NCBI GenBank assembly: GCA_943914465.1
Contig: CALUCD010000006.1
Location: 62,001-126,000, forward strand
Reading direction: 5' to 3'
DNA from: an uncultured Corynebacterium sp.
GTDB lineage: Bacteria > Actinomycetota > Actinomycetes > Mycobacteriales > Mycobacteriaceae
DNA length: 64,000 nucleotides
The notes beneath the pieces are model-generated. The model searched no databases, was not told the origin of the DNA, and saw only the letters and a program-made list of their open reading frames with translations. The position numbers and the translations under genes were made by a program. Below are positions 34,348 through 41,611 of the stretch, piece by piece; the stretch's first letter is position 1, and every line of letters begins with the position of its first letter.

Positions 34348-34551
34348 CAGGCTGAGCGCATTCGCAATTGAATCCCACAGGCCAGTTATAGAAAAACTTA
34401 AGTCTGTGATAGAGTTTTGCCATGATGCTGGTAGCCACTGCTTGGCTAAGTCACTATTCACAAGGCTGCGGAGGTCGGCCGCGCCGGAGTGGAAATGAGC
34501 ATCAAGCTGTGAGCTGAGCGGGGTCGGACCCGATGTTGGACGAGAGTTCAT
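34339..34551 (-). CDS. Possible 70-residue small protein, unrecognised
   Basis: A 70-codon frame with an ATG at 34551 preceded by TACTAT exactly 7 nt upstream, the same leaderless arrangement as known genes in this window, and ending inside the 34319-34347 hairpin. The product starts polar (MNSRPTSGPTPLSSQLDAH) and its last about 25 residues are amphipathic to hydrophobic (SFSITGLWDSIANALSLVL). No family is recognised; the C-terminal helix is reminiscent of small membrane-active peptides of corynebacteria, but this is weak. It may be chance. Confidence 0.35.
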   Translation of the reverse strand: MNSRPTSGPTPLSSQLDAHFHSGAADLRSLVNSDLAKQWLPASWQNSITDLSFSITGLWDSIANALSLVL

Positions 34552-34597
34552 GAAGCCGATAGTAACCCGCTGGGTTTGATCCGCGTGTAACCCGCGT

Positions 34598-35728
34598 TTA
34601 ATCCCACCCCATATCCCGGGTGCCGCCGGAGAGCAAGTGGTGGGACATGTGGGGGATGATGAAGTTCAGGTACCCGCGCTGCGGGCAGTACACCAGCTCG
34701 CGCTCAATCAAACCGTGGCGGGGCATCGAAAGATCTCGTGGCTCCTTATTGAGACGCCCAGCAATCGCGCCGGTGGACACAGGTTTTTCTCCGTCCTGAA
34801 GTTCAGCCATTGCGCGGAGATATTCCATCTGCGAATTCGGGATGCCGGCCAGCGCGGGCTTGTGAATGAGCTGGCCGAGGGTGTCCAACACGTCCGGTGT
34901 GACCGCACGGAGGTCATCAGCACTGACGACGCCGTCGCGCCCGGCTGCTTGTTCGTAGAGGTGGTAACCCAGCAGCTGGATGAGGAATGGGTAGCCGCGG
35001 GTGAGCTTCACCGCGTCATCGAGCACTGTGCCCTCGAAAGTGAGCCCTCCCTTCTTCGCGGTTGTAGAGAGAATCTCGCGGGTTTCCTCCGGGCTTAGCG
35101 GCGTGAGGCTGAGCTGCTGAGCCCGTTGGAGGAACGTTGCGCCGGGGTGGCGAAGCAGGTCGTGAATTCCAGCGGGCAGGCCGGCGGCGGCGAATGCGAT
35201 CTGGCGGTTGTCGCGGCGCAGATCTTGGATGGTGGTTGCGAGCTCCCAAAGCTCTGCAGGGTCGATGCTTTGGACCTCGTCCACAGAAACAAGCACGCCC
35301 GATTCTGGGCCGATCACATCGCACAGCTCGTTGAGCGAGGTAATGAGCGACGGTGAAGACGAAATTTCCCCGTTTTGTTCGTTTTGTTTAGTTTCTGGGG
35401 TTGAAACCTTGTTCACCAACCCGATTTGACGCTTCGAACCTTCGCGTTTGAGCGCCGCGATGGTCTGCGGGATAACGGTGTCAACGAGTGGCTGAACGAG
35501 GTTGTGTGGTTGGGCGCGGAGCACAACCCAGCCGTGAGCTGCTGCCTCATCCTCAATGATGTTGAGCGTCACAGTCTTGCCAAATCCTTTTGGCCCCGAA
35601 ATAAGTAGAGCTCGGCGGGGGTCTCCGATGCCGGAGTCCAGGCTTTTGCCGAAAGCGCTCACCAAATGCTCACGGCCTTTCAAGATGGCGGGGGACACGC
35701 CAAACGTTGGCGCGAACGGATTACTCAT
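34598..35728 (-). CDS. AAA-type P-loop ATPase with C-terminal winged-helix region, function unknown
   Basis: A 376-residue STAND/ORC1-like AAA ATPase. Walker A is LLISGPKGFGKTVT (45-52), Walker B VLVSVDEVQSID (about 135-146), sensor-like FAAAGLPAGIHDLLRH, and an AAA lid with LSPEETREIL and RGYPFLIQLLGYHLYEQ. The C-terminal about 70 residues (MEYLRAMAELQDGEKPVSTGAIAGRL...) read as a winged helix, as in archaeal-type DNA-binding ATPases. Such stand-alone proteins occur in many actinobacteria without known role. ATG 35728 is chosen over an in-frame TTG at 35785 because AGAAAGGA lies 10 nt before it. An inverted repeat 83 bp upstream may be an operator. Confidence 0.82.
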   Translation of the reverse strand: MSNPFAPTFGVSPAILKGREHLVSAFGKSLDSGIGDPRRALLISGPKGFGKTVTLNIIEDEAAAHGWVVLRAQPHNLVQPLVDTVIPQTIAALKREGSKRQIGLVNKVSTPETKQNEQNGEISSSPSLITSLNELCDVIGPESGVLVSVDEVQSIDPAELWELATTIQDLRRDNRQIAFAAAGLPAGIHDLLRHPGATFLQRAQQLSLTPLSPEETREILSTTAKKGGLTFEGTVLDDAVKLTRGYPFLIQLLGYHLYEQAAGRDGVVSADDLRAVTPDVLDTLGQLIHKPALAGIPNSQMEYLRAMAELQDGEKPVSTGAIAGRLNKEPRDLSMPRHGLIERELVYCPQRGYLNFIIPHMSHHLLSGGTRDMGWD

Positions 35729-35810
35729 CCCTGAATCGTCCTTTCTACGATTTGAGGGTTTAGAAACGTTAGATTCTTTAGACAAAGATCGCTAGCGCTC
35801 AGGAATCGTT

Positions 35811-35834
35811 ACAAATGTCGTTGAGGACATTTGT
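35811..35834. repeat. Inverted repeat ACAAATGTC-N6-GACATTTGT upstream of the AAA ATPase gene
   Basis: The two 9-bp arms are perfect and separated by GTTGAG. It lies 83 bp before the ATPase start codon, inside the presumed leader. A protein operator (for instance for the ATPase's own winged helix) or an RNA hairpin are both possible. Confidence 0.5.
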
Positions 35835-35939
35835 CAGAAATCGCCCGGTGGCCGGTCTTGAACAGCGGAAATGATGGATTTGGTCAGGCCTAGACCGGGG
35901 GGCAATTTTCCCCAGAGATAGCTGGGGGGACCCCGCAAA

Positions 35940-35966
35940 ACTATAGTCTGTGACTAAGCTGTGCAA
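35940..35966 (-). promoter_or_regulatory. Possible promoter of the AAA ATPase gene
   Basis: On the minus strand TTGCAC (35961-35966) and TATAGT (35940-35945) form -35 and -10 hexamers with a 15-bp spacer, shorter than ideal. A transcript from here would have a leader of about 200 nt carrying the 35811-35834 inverted repeat. Confidence 0.3.
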
Positions 35967-36095
35967 AGGCTCTCAATAAAATAAATATAGGTTGTATCAA
36001 TCATTAGTAACGCCGAAGTTGTGTGGCCTTTTAACGAAACAAGTGAATATGATTACCGGGCTCGGGCTTCGGTGACGGCCAGTGGCGTCTCCTTA

Positions 36096-36323
36096 TTACT
36101 GCTGCGTCGGCTTGGGCCAGACGAGCTCAAACGTCTCGCACTGTACGGCTGCAGCGAACTGCGGCGTGCCCTCGAGAAAGGGAGTCTGCTCGACCTTCAC
36201 GGCCTTGATAATCGCGGCGGGCTCGCCTCGACCGTCGAGCACAACGCTACGTTCGTCAACCTGGATCGCCGGGTCACAGTGTCGGGTCGTACGAGTGGGC
36301 GAACTACCACAGAATGACACCAT
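36096..36323 (-). pseudogene. ASCH-domain protein remnant
   Basis: The minus-strand frame encodes DERSVVLDGRGEPAAIIKAV and then KVEQTPF...PQFAAA, which is the core of ASCH domains (a PUA-like RNA-binding fold; family pattern VVLDGRGxPxxxIxxxxVxxxPFxEV...FAxxEG). Only about 50 residues match; the preceding part of the domain and the usual EGEGD...YWR ending are missing, and the frame runs into unrelated codons and a stop on both sides. It is best read as a decayed gene. The plus-strand frame over the same bases has no family features. Confidence 0.5.
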
Positions 36324-36418
36324 TGCTATTCATAGGAAGTTTTCGCTTATCGTCGCAATTCGTGGTGGTACCTTACCTAGAGCATCGGAGACTCTAAATT
36401 CCGCTGGTTAGAGAGCTT

Positions 36419-36436
36419 GTTACTTTGCTGTTACTT
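36419..36436 (+). promoter_or_regulatory. Direct repeat GTTACTT with 11-bp period before the Mrr-like gene
   Basis: GTTACTT at 36419-36425 and 36430-36436 lies 18 bp before the ATG. The spacing equals one DNA turn and resembles the MtrA-type repeat seen before rpfB, though the motif is less exact. It may be a regulator site. Confidence 0.3.
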
Positions 36437-36453
36437 GTTAGAAGGGGACCGGA

Positions 36454-37521
36454 ATGGACGTTGTTGGAATAATGGCAAAGTGCTGGGGAGTCAACACGGA
36501 TAGCGTGGGGAACATCTCCGGGGAGGAGGGCACGATCGCGATCGGCTGGGATGAGGTGGGCGACCTGCGCCAACTTGCGACGACCCGGGATGCGATCAAA
36601 AAGGCGCTTACCGCGAATGCGCCGCAGGAGACGCCACAACGCGCTGCCAGCGCGACGGGTGCGCTGTATAAATTCGCGCACGAAATGAAACCCGGCGACA
36701 TTGTCGTCGTCTCGTCCAAGTACGATGGCGCAATCAACATCGGGAAGGTCGCAGGCTCGTACTACTACGACTGTGAGGCAACCTCGAACCGGCATCGCAG
36801 GTCCGTTGAGTGGCTGCGGGTGGGTATCGCCCGGACCGTCTTCAGCCAAGCCGCGCTCTATGAATTCGGGTCTGCCCTTGCGGTCTTTCCCATCCGGAGC
36901 CACAAGGCTGAAGTAGAGGCCCTACTCAATAGTGAGTCTGAGGATTTGGACGCGATTTCCAAGTCGCTCGGCCAACTGACGTTCGATCTGGGAACGGAGG
37001 ATGAGATCGCCGTTCCTTGTGCAGGGCAGGTAGAGCAACGAACTCGAGATTTTATTGTCGGCAAGCTCCAAGACGCGATCTCGCCCGCTGACTTCGAGCG
37101 GTTCATTGCAGACCTGGTGGGGTGTTTTGGCTACCACGCGCGTGTGACGCGACAGGTGCACAGTGACACCGCGAGTGTTCTGGCCAGCAAGGATCCCCTT
37201 GGATTGGAATCCCCGCACATCGTCATCCGATTGGCGCAGCAGGTCAATGAGATCAGTAGTGCTGATATTGAGAGCGTCCTCGCCGCACAGGACGGACACG
37301 GTGCGCATAGTCTGCGCGAGGCCGATGAGTTGAATGTGCTTGTGACTCTCGGCGGGTTTTCAGATGAGGCGTTGGCTATCGAACAGCAACGCCCGGGGGT
37401 GCGCTTACTTTCGGGGGAGGACGTCGCCCGCCTTGTCACTGAAGTTTATGATCGCCTCCCGCTGCGGTGGCAAACACTCATCCCGCTCCAACCAGTGCTC
37501 GCCGTCGCCGAAAACAGTTGA
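36454..37521 (+). CDS. Mrr-like restriction endonuclease homologue, catalytic residues lost
   Basis: A 355-residue protein with an N-terminal EVE/PUA-like modified-DNA-reading region (KCWGVNTDSVGN, IAIGWDEVGDL, MKPGDIVVVSSKYDGAINIGKVAG) and a C-terminal Mrr-type nuclease fold (DFERFIADLVGCFGYHARVTR, then SKDPLGLESPHIVIRL, and LVTLGGFSDEA). In active relatives the fold has D...QxK: an Asp eight residues before the KDPLG-type segment and Q-V-K near its end. Here these are Ser241, Arg259 and Ala261, so all three catalytic positions are lost. A binding or sensing role on DNA, or decay of a former defence nuclease, are the options. GAAGGGG precedes the ATG. It sits in an AT-richer accessory patch next to an ASCH remnant. 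Confidence 0.75.
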   Translation: MDVVGIMAKCWGVNTDSVGNISGEEGTIAIGWDEVGDLRQLATTRDAIKKALTANAPQETPQRAASATGALYKFAHEMKPGDIVVVSSKYDGAINIGKVAGSYYYDCEATSNRHRRSVEWLRVGIARTVFSQAALYEFGSALAVFPIRSHKAEVEALLNSESEDLDAISKSLGQLTFDLGTEDEIAVPCAGQVEQRTRDFIVGKLQDAISPADFERFIADLVGCFGYHARVTRQVHSDTASVLASKDPLGLESPHIVIRLAQQVNEISSADIESVLAAQDGHGAHSLREADELNVLVTLGGFSDEALAIEQQRPGVRLLSGEDVARLVTEVYDRLPLRWQTLIPLQPVLAVAENS

Positions 37522-37529
37522 CAGGGCCA

Positions 37530-37961
37530 CTAGCTCTGAACAATTAATCCCAGATGGATGCTTTCCAGCTCGTGTTCACCCGGGCCGGCTGGGAGCGCTT
37601 GGAGCTCACGCGCCGTGGCGGGGGAGACGGGGATGATCCATCCGCGTTTCGGGTCGAGCACTGGGTTCACGCCCGACCGTGATGGCGTGAACGTCACAGC
37701 GCGCTCGGCGGTGTCGCTGACGAGCTGGATGGCGCCACGCAGCTGTTGCAATGCAGCCAGCGCCGATGCTGTGGTGGTGATGATGACGAGTTTTTCATCA
37801 GTGTCCGGAGACAGGTTCGCGGTGTGTACGGCCAGTGTCTCAACGTGGACCTGCTCCACGCGGGTGGGGTATTCCACCAGTGTGTTTTGCTTCGCGGCTG
37901 CTCGGCGGCGGGCACCCATCAACCTGCGGATCCGATCCATGAAGGACTGTGTAAATGACAT
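37530..37961 (-). CDS. Hypothetical protein, unrecognised
   Basis: A 143-residue soluble protein with a basic N terminus (MDRIRRLMGARRRAAAKQN) and a mixed alpha/beta body (EKLVIITTTASALAALQQL, GWIIPVSPATARELQALP). No signal peptide, membrane segment or catalytic motif is seen, and no family is recognised. TACACT lies 7 nt before ATG 37961, the leaderless pattern, which supports it as a real gene; the longer open frame upstream overlaps the divergent yihY start. It ends 8 bp from the Mrr-like gene. Confidence 0.7.
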   Translation of the reverse strand: MSFTQSFMDRIRRLMGARRRAAAKQNTLVEYPTRVEQVHVETLAVHTANLSPDTDEKLVIITTTASALAALQQLRGAIQLVSDTAERAVTFTPSRSGVNPVLDPKRGWIIPVSPATARELQALPAGPGEHELESIHLGLIVQS

Positions 37962-38006
37962 GGTCGGAAGTGTAGTGCGGCCAAGCGCAGGGCTTAGAGT
38001 GAACGC

Positions 38007-39146
38007 ATGGCAAAAATACCGGAGGGGACCTCGCACCGAGCGGAGCTGATCTTGCCGTATGGTGTCGGTGAGCTTCAGCTGGCCCAGCCGCGGGCGCACT
38101 TTGACGATCCGCTGGCACCAGGCCAGCGCCTGACTCGTGCTGCCTGGAAGCTCGTGCTCAAACGAGTGGTGTCGGATTTCTCCAACGATGCGATGGTGGA
38201 TCGCGGCGCGACGCTGACGTACTACACGGTGCTCTCGCTTGCACCCCTCCTGCTTGCGGTGTACTCAATTGTGGCGCTGGTATTGCCCCGGGAGGAGACA
38301 TCGGTCAATGCGTTGTTGAGAGACCTTATCGGCAACTCTGTGCCGGCTGAGCTGCAACAAGAGACGCTGGGCCTTTTGCTGTCCATTATCGGCACACCGT
38401 CGCAGAGTACTGTGGCGCTTTCGGCGTCGGTGGTCATCTCGCTGCTGTCGGCCTCTGCATACGTACGCTCGTTTGCCCGCAACGCAAACCTTATCTATGG
38501 GCGTACGGAAGGGCGCAACATTGTGGTGACGTGGACGACGATGTGGATAATCACGCTCGTCATGGTGGTGGGAGCGGTCATCATCATCCTTGGTGCGTTA
38601 CTCACCGATTCAATCGTGACGGCCGTGCTCGGCCCGATTGCGCGTCCGCTGCAGCTTGAAGCCGCCTTGGAATACCTCACTGGAATCTTCTTGCCGGTGT
38701 GGGCGTACGTACGGGTACCGGTGATTGTCATTACTGCGATCGCGTTGATTTCTGTGCTGTATTACTTCGCGCCGAATGTGCGGCCGGGCCGGTTCCGGTT
38801 GCTGTCCTTGGGGGCAACGGTGGCGCTCCTTGTGATTGGCCTAATTTGGTTCGCTTTTGGCTGGTACCTCTCGGCGGTTGGTGTGCGATCGCCTTATGGA
38901 GCGTTTGGCACGGTGCTGGCAGTGTTGGCGCTGGTGTGGGTGATGAACATCGTGCTGCTCGAAGGCGTGAAAATCGACGCCGAGGTGCTTCGCGCCAAAG
39001 AACTGCAAGTCGGTATGGATTCAGCTTCGCTCATCCAGGCGCCAGCGCGCTCGAATGAGGCAGTGAAGTTTCGTCTGCAGCTCGAGGCGTGGGCGCAGCG
39101 CTCGGTGCGGGAAATCCAAGCTCGCGTATCGCGCGATGAGGAGTAG
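38007..39146 (+). CDS. YihY/BrkB-family inner membrane protein
   Basis: A 379-residue protein with six membrane helices. The family core is SNDAMVDRGATLTYYTVLSLAPLLLAVYSIVALV (cores SNDAMVDRGA and TYYTVLSLAP), then SASAYVRSFARNANLIYGRTEGR, LYYFAPNVRPGRFRLLSLGA and the C-terminal GAFGTVLAVLALVWVMNIVLLEGVKIDAEV (cores given). It was once annotated as ribonuclease BN, but that activity belongs to another gene; the family function is unknown, possibly envelope transport. TAGAGT lies 6 nt upstream of the ATG. The protein's long hydrophilic tails are cytoplasmic by positive-inside rule. Confidence 0.9.
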   Translation: MAKIPEGTSHRAELILPYGVGELQLAQPRAHFDDPLAPGQRLTRAAWKLVLKRVVSDFSNDAMVDRGATLTYYTVLSLAPLLLAVYSIVALVLPREETSVNALLRDLIGNSVPAELQQETLGLLLSIIGTPSQSTVALSASVVISLLSASAYVRSFARNANLIYGRTEGRNIVVTWTTMWIITLVMVVGAVIIILGALLTDSIVTAVLGPIARPLQLEAALEYLTGIFLPVWAYVRVPVIVITAIALISVLYYFAPNVRPGRFRLLSLGATVALLVIGLIWFAFGWYLSAVGVRSPYGAFGTVLAVLALVWVMNIVLLEGVKIDAEVLRAKELQVGMDSASLIQAPARSNEAVKFRLQLEAWAQRSVREIQARVSRDEE

Positions 39147-39200
39147 GGTGGGCGATCACCCAAGCATTATTGCTTATCGACGACAGATTTAAGGAGCCCC

Positions 39201-40085
39201 ATGCCGCTCATTGACCCCCGTACGAAACACCCGTCTGACTTTGATTCAGAAGCCCGGCAGAAAAACCCGGGTCTGGATGTGAAGATGAGCACGGAACCGG
39301 ATTTGGGGCTGTCATCCTACGAAGGCTCAGGCAAGCTGACCGGGCGCAAAGCTCTGATCACTGGTGGTGATTCGGGCATCGGTGCAGCCGTTGCGGTGGC
39401 GTTTGCGCGTGAAGGGGCAGATGTAGCGATCGCCTATCTGCCTGAGGAGCAGGAAGATGCTGATCGGATCTTGAGCGCGATCGAGGACGCTGGGCGTACC
39501 GCAGTCGGTATCCCAGGAGATCTGCGTGAGCTTTCCGTTTGTGAGGAGACGATCGCGACAGCAGTAGACAAGCTCGGCGGGTTGGACATCCTGGTCAACA
39601 ACGCTTCACGTCAGGTGTGGCATGACGGGATTTCGAACATCTCCGACGAGGACTTTGACGCGACAATGAAGTCCAACATCTACGCCTCATTCCGGTTAAC
39701 GAAGGAAGCGGTCAAACACATGCCTGCGGGGTCCTCCATCATCTTCTCCAGCTCAATTCAAGCGTATGACCCCTCGAAGGAGCTGCTGGATTACGCGGTT
39801 ACAAAGGCGGCGATGAATAACCTGGCCAAGGGCCTTTCCGGTGAGTTGCTGCCGGATAAGGGCATTCGGGTCAACGCGGTCGCACCTGGGCCGATCTGGA
39901 CGGTCATCCAGCCGGCAGAAGGCCAGCCGCAGGATGTGGTGGATAGCTTCGGCAAGGGCTCCGATATGGGCCGACCTGGCCAGCCGGCAGAACTCGCAGG
40001 TGCCTACGTGTTCCTCGCATCCGAAGATGCCTCGTACATCACGGGTGAGACGTTGGGCGTGACCGGCGGAGCGCTCACGCCGTAG
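39201..40085 (+). CDS. SDR-family oxidoreductase, YhdF/YhxC-like
   Basis: A 294-residue short-chain dehydrogenase. An N-terminal extension (PLIDPRTKHPSDFDSEARQ...) typical of general-stress SDRs precedes the Rossmann core: ALITGGDSGIGAAVAVAFAREGADV (TGxxxGIG), the NNASRQVW region, the catalytic Ser in FSSSIQAYDPSKELLDYAVTK with Tyr-x-x-x-Lys, and PGPIWT. These proteins are NADP-dependent reductases of unknown aldehyde or sugar substrate. AAGGAG precedes the ATG. Its 3' end overlaps the converging POT gene by 82 bp. Confidence 0.9.
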   Translation: MPLIDPRTKHPSDFDSEARQKNPGLDVKMSTEPDLGLSSYEGSGKLTGRKALITGGDSGIGAAVAVAFAREGADVAIAYLPEEQEDADRILSAIEDAGRTAVGIPGDLRELSVCEETIATAVDKLGGLDILVNNASRQVWHDGISNISDEDFDATMKSNIYASFRLTKEAVKHMPAGSSIIFSSSIQAYDPSKELLDYAVTKAAMNNLAKGLSGELLPDKGIRVNAVAPGPIWTVIQPAEGQPQDVVDSFGKGSDMGRPGQPAELAGAYVFLASEDASYITGETLGVTGGALTP

Positions 40086-41521
40086 GCGCGGTTTGCTCGC
40101 GTGGTCAGCGCGACCCCCAGGCCGAGCACAAGGGGGACGAGACCGAGCGTCGCTAAGTACAAGCGCTCTGCAGCGGGATTGCCCGGGTCATAGAGCGCTG
40201 ACGCGGTGCCTGCAAGTGAAGTGCCGATCGCCATGGTGAGGAAGTAGAGCGCCGCAAACCGGGTGCGAAATGCTTCCGGGGCGTAGGCACCGGTAGATGA
40301 CATGCCGACAGGCCCGATGCACAGCTCGCCAAGTGACATGCACAGTACACAGGATGCGAATGCGACCAGCGGCGTTGAATTCGCGCCCCCGCCAACCCAC
40401 GGCATCAGGATGAACATTCCTCCACCGGCCAAAGCGAGGCCAAGGCCCATGGCCACCCGCCGCGGGGGAGAAAACCTAGCCATGAGCAGCGCAACCGGTA
40501 CGGAAAACACGAGGATATACAGCGGGTTGAGCGATTGGGTCCACGCCGCAGGGATGGTGTACTCACCCACTGTGCGGTCAAGGCGCTGGTCCGAATAGAC
40601 AGCGAACACGCCAGCAGTCTGGGCGAACAGTGCCCAGTACGCGGTGGAGCAGACAAACAGAGGAATGAACCCTTGTACTCGCTTGCGCTCTTGTGCGCTG
40701 ACTTGGCCGGACGTGAGTACTTGCGCGAACAAGCCGAGTGCTGCCGCAACGGTAAGCACGAGCAGGCCAGAGACCACCGTATCGGGGTGCAGCATCCCGT
40801 TACCCATGAACCCGAGCACCGCTGCGATGCTAGCTCCGATGGTGCCAATCACGCCGATCGCGCGCGATATTGCGATGGGCTGGGCCGGCCGGTTGATGTC
40901 CTCGTGGCGCAACACTGCCCGCACGCGGCTTCGCAGTGTGAGGTAAAAGATCACCCCGATGACCATCAGCACCGCGGCAGCAGCGAAACCGGCGTGGTAG
41001 CCGTATCGCTGCGCGAGCCAGCCAGTAGTCAGCGGCCCGCAGAGCGCACCGACGTTGATGCCGAGGTAGAAGAATTGGAACGCCGCGTCACGCCTGCCGC
41101 TGTGTGCGCCCTGGTGTGCAGGAAAGGCGAGGCCGAGCAGGGTAATCGCAGCTGTTTTGAGCAACCCTGAGCCCATTGCGACAGCCAACAGCCCGGCACC
41201 TAACCCGGCGTAGCCAGGCAGAATTGCAAGCATGAGGTGCCCGCTGACCAGCAGCCCACAGCCGGTGAGCAACGTGCGCTCGGCGCCGAGCAGCCGGTCA
41301 CCGACCCAGCCGCCAGCGTAGGTGAACAGGTAGAGACAGGCCCCATAGGCGCCGACAAGCGCGGTCGCTTGTTGCTCCGGCATGCCCAGGTCCTGGTACA
41401 GGTAGTACACCAAAATGGCTTGCACGCCGTAAAAGCTGAACCGCTCCCAGGCTTCCACCCCGGCAAGGGCGGTGACGACAGGCCGGTGATCCTCGGTTGA
41501 ACGGTGTTCAATTTCGCGCAT
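40004..41521 (-). CDS. Proton-dependent oligopeptide transporter (POT/PTR2 family)
   Basis: A 505-residue MFS-type symporter with about fourteen helices, of the DtpT kind. The N-terminal helix motif EAWERFSFYGVQAILVYYLYQDLG contains the proton-coupling ExxERFxYY pattern, followed by YAGGWVGDRLLGAERTLL, FFYLGINVGALCGPL and, in the C-terminal half, SLGELCIGPVGMSSTGAYAPEAFRTRFAALYFL (cores given). It imports di- and tripeptides. ATG 41521 is chosen because TACTAT lies 8 nt before it; the annotated longer frame reads back through the divergent bioA promoter. Its last 27 codons lie antisense inside the SDR gene. Confidence 0.9.
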   Translation of the reverse strand: MREIEHRSTEDHRPVVTALAGVEAWERFSFYGVQAILVYYLYQDLGMPEQQATALVGAYGACLYLFTYAGGWVGDRLLGAERTLLTGCGLLVSGHLMLAILPGYAGLGAGLLAVAMGSGLLKTAAITLLGLAFPAHQGAHSGRRDAAFQFFYLGINVGALCGPLTTGWLAQRYGYHAGFAAAAVLMVIGVIFYLTLRSRVRAVLRHEDINRPAQPIAISRAIGVIGTIGASIAAVLGFMGNGMLHPDTVVSGLLVLTVAAALGLFAQVLTSGQVSAQERKRVQGFIPLFVCSTAYWALFAQTAGVFAVYSDQRLDRTVGEYTIPAAWTQSLNPLYILVFSVPVALLMARFSPPRRVAMGLGLALAGGGMFILMPWVGGGANSTPLVAFASCVLCMSLGELCIGPVGMSSTGAYAPEAFRTRFAALYFLTMAIGTSLAGTASALYDPGNPAAERLYLATLGLVPLVLGLGVALTTRANRAYGVSAPPVTPNVSPVMYEASSDARNT

Positions 41522-41587
41522 ACTAGCGCATAGTAGGCAACACGCAGCGCTGCGGCTGCTGATAGGCTCAGGTTCCGAACTTGGACT

Positions 41588-41600
41588 TGAACAGCGTTCA
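41588..41600. promoter_or_regulatory. BioQ-type operator upstream of bioAD
   Basis: TGAACAGCGTTCA is a perfect 5-3-5 palindrome matching the TGAAC-N3-GTTAC/GTTCA box bound by the TetR-type biotin repressor BioQ of C. glutamicum. It lies 12 bp before the bioA GTG, overlapping the ribosome-site region, where binding would block transcription. Confidence 0.8.
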
Positions 41601-41611
41601 GGAGGCGGAGC

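Larger units (their letters stand above)
34193..34597. other. Non-coding-looking gap between sqdB and AAA ATPase gene
   Basis: This 405-bp stretch separates the sqdB promoter side from the end of the ATPase gene, both on the minus strand. It holds a strong hairpin (34319-34347) and one possible 70-codon reading frame; 34370-34450 is AT-richer than the surroundings. Nothing else recognisable was seen. Confidence 0.6.
35729..36453. other. AT-richer 725-bp gap with repeats and a gene remnant
   Basis: The gap between the ATPase and Mrr-like genes has markedly lower GC than the surroundings, especially 35930-36020. It contains an inverted repeat (35811-35834), a CCCCAG/CTGGGG hairpin at 35910-35927, a candidate ATPase promoter at 35940-35966, the ASCH-like remnant at 36096-36323 and a direct repeat at 36419-36436. 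No intact gene is seen. Confidence 0.65.

Noticed and set aside
36021..36317. 98-codon plus-strand frame over the ASCH remnant
   Set aside because: The minus strand matches ASCH; the plus-strand translation has no features.
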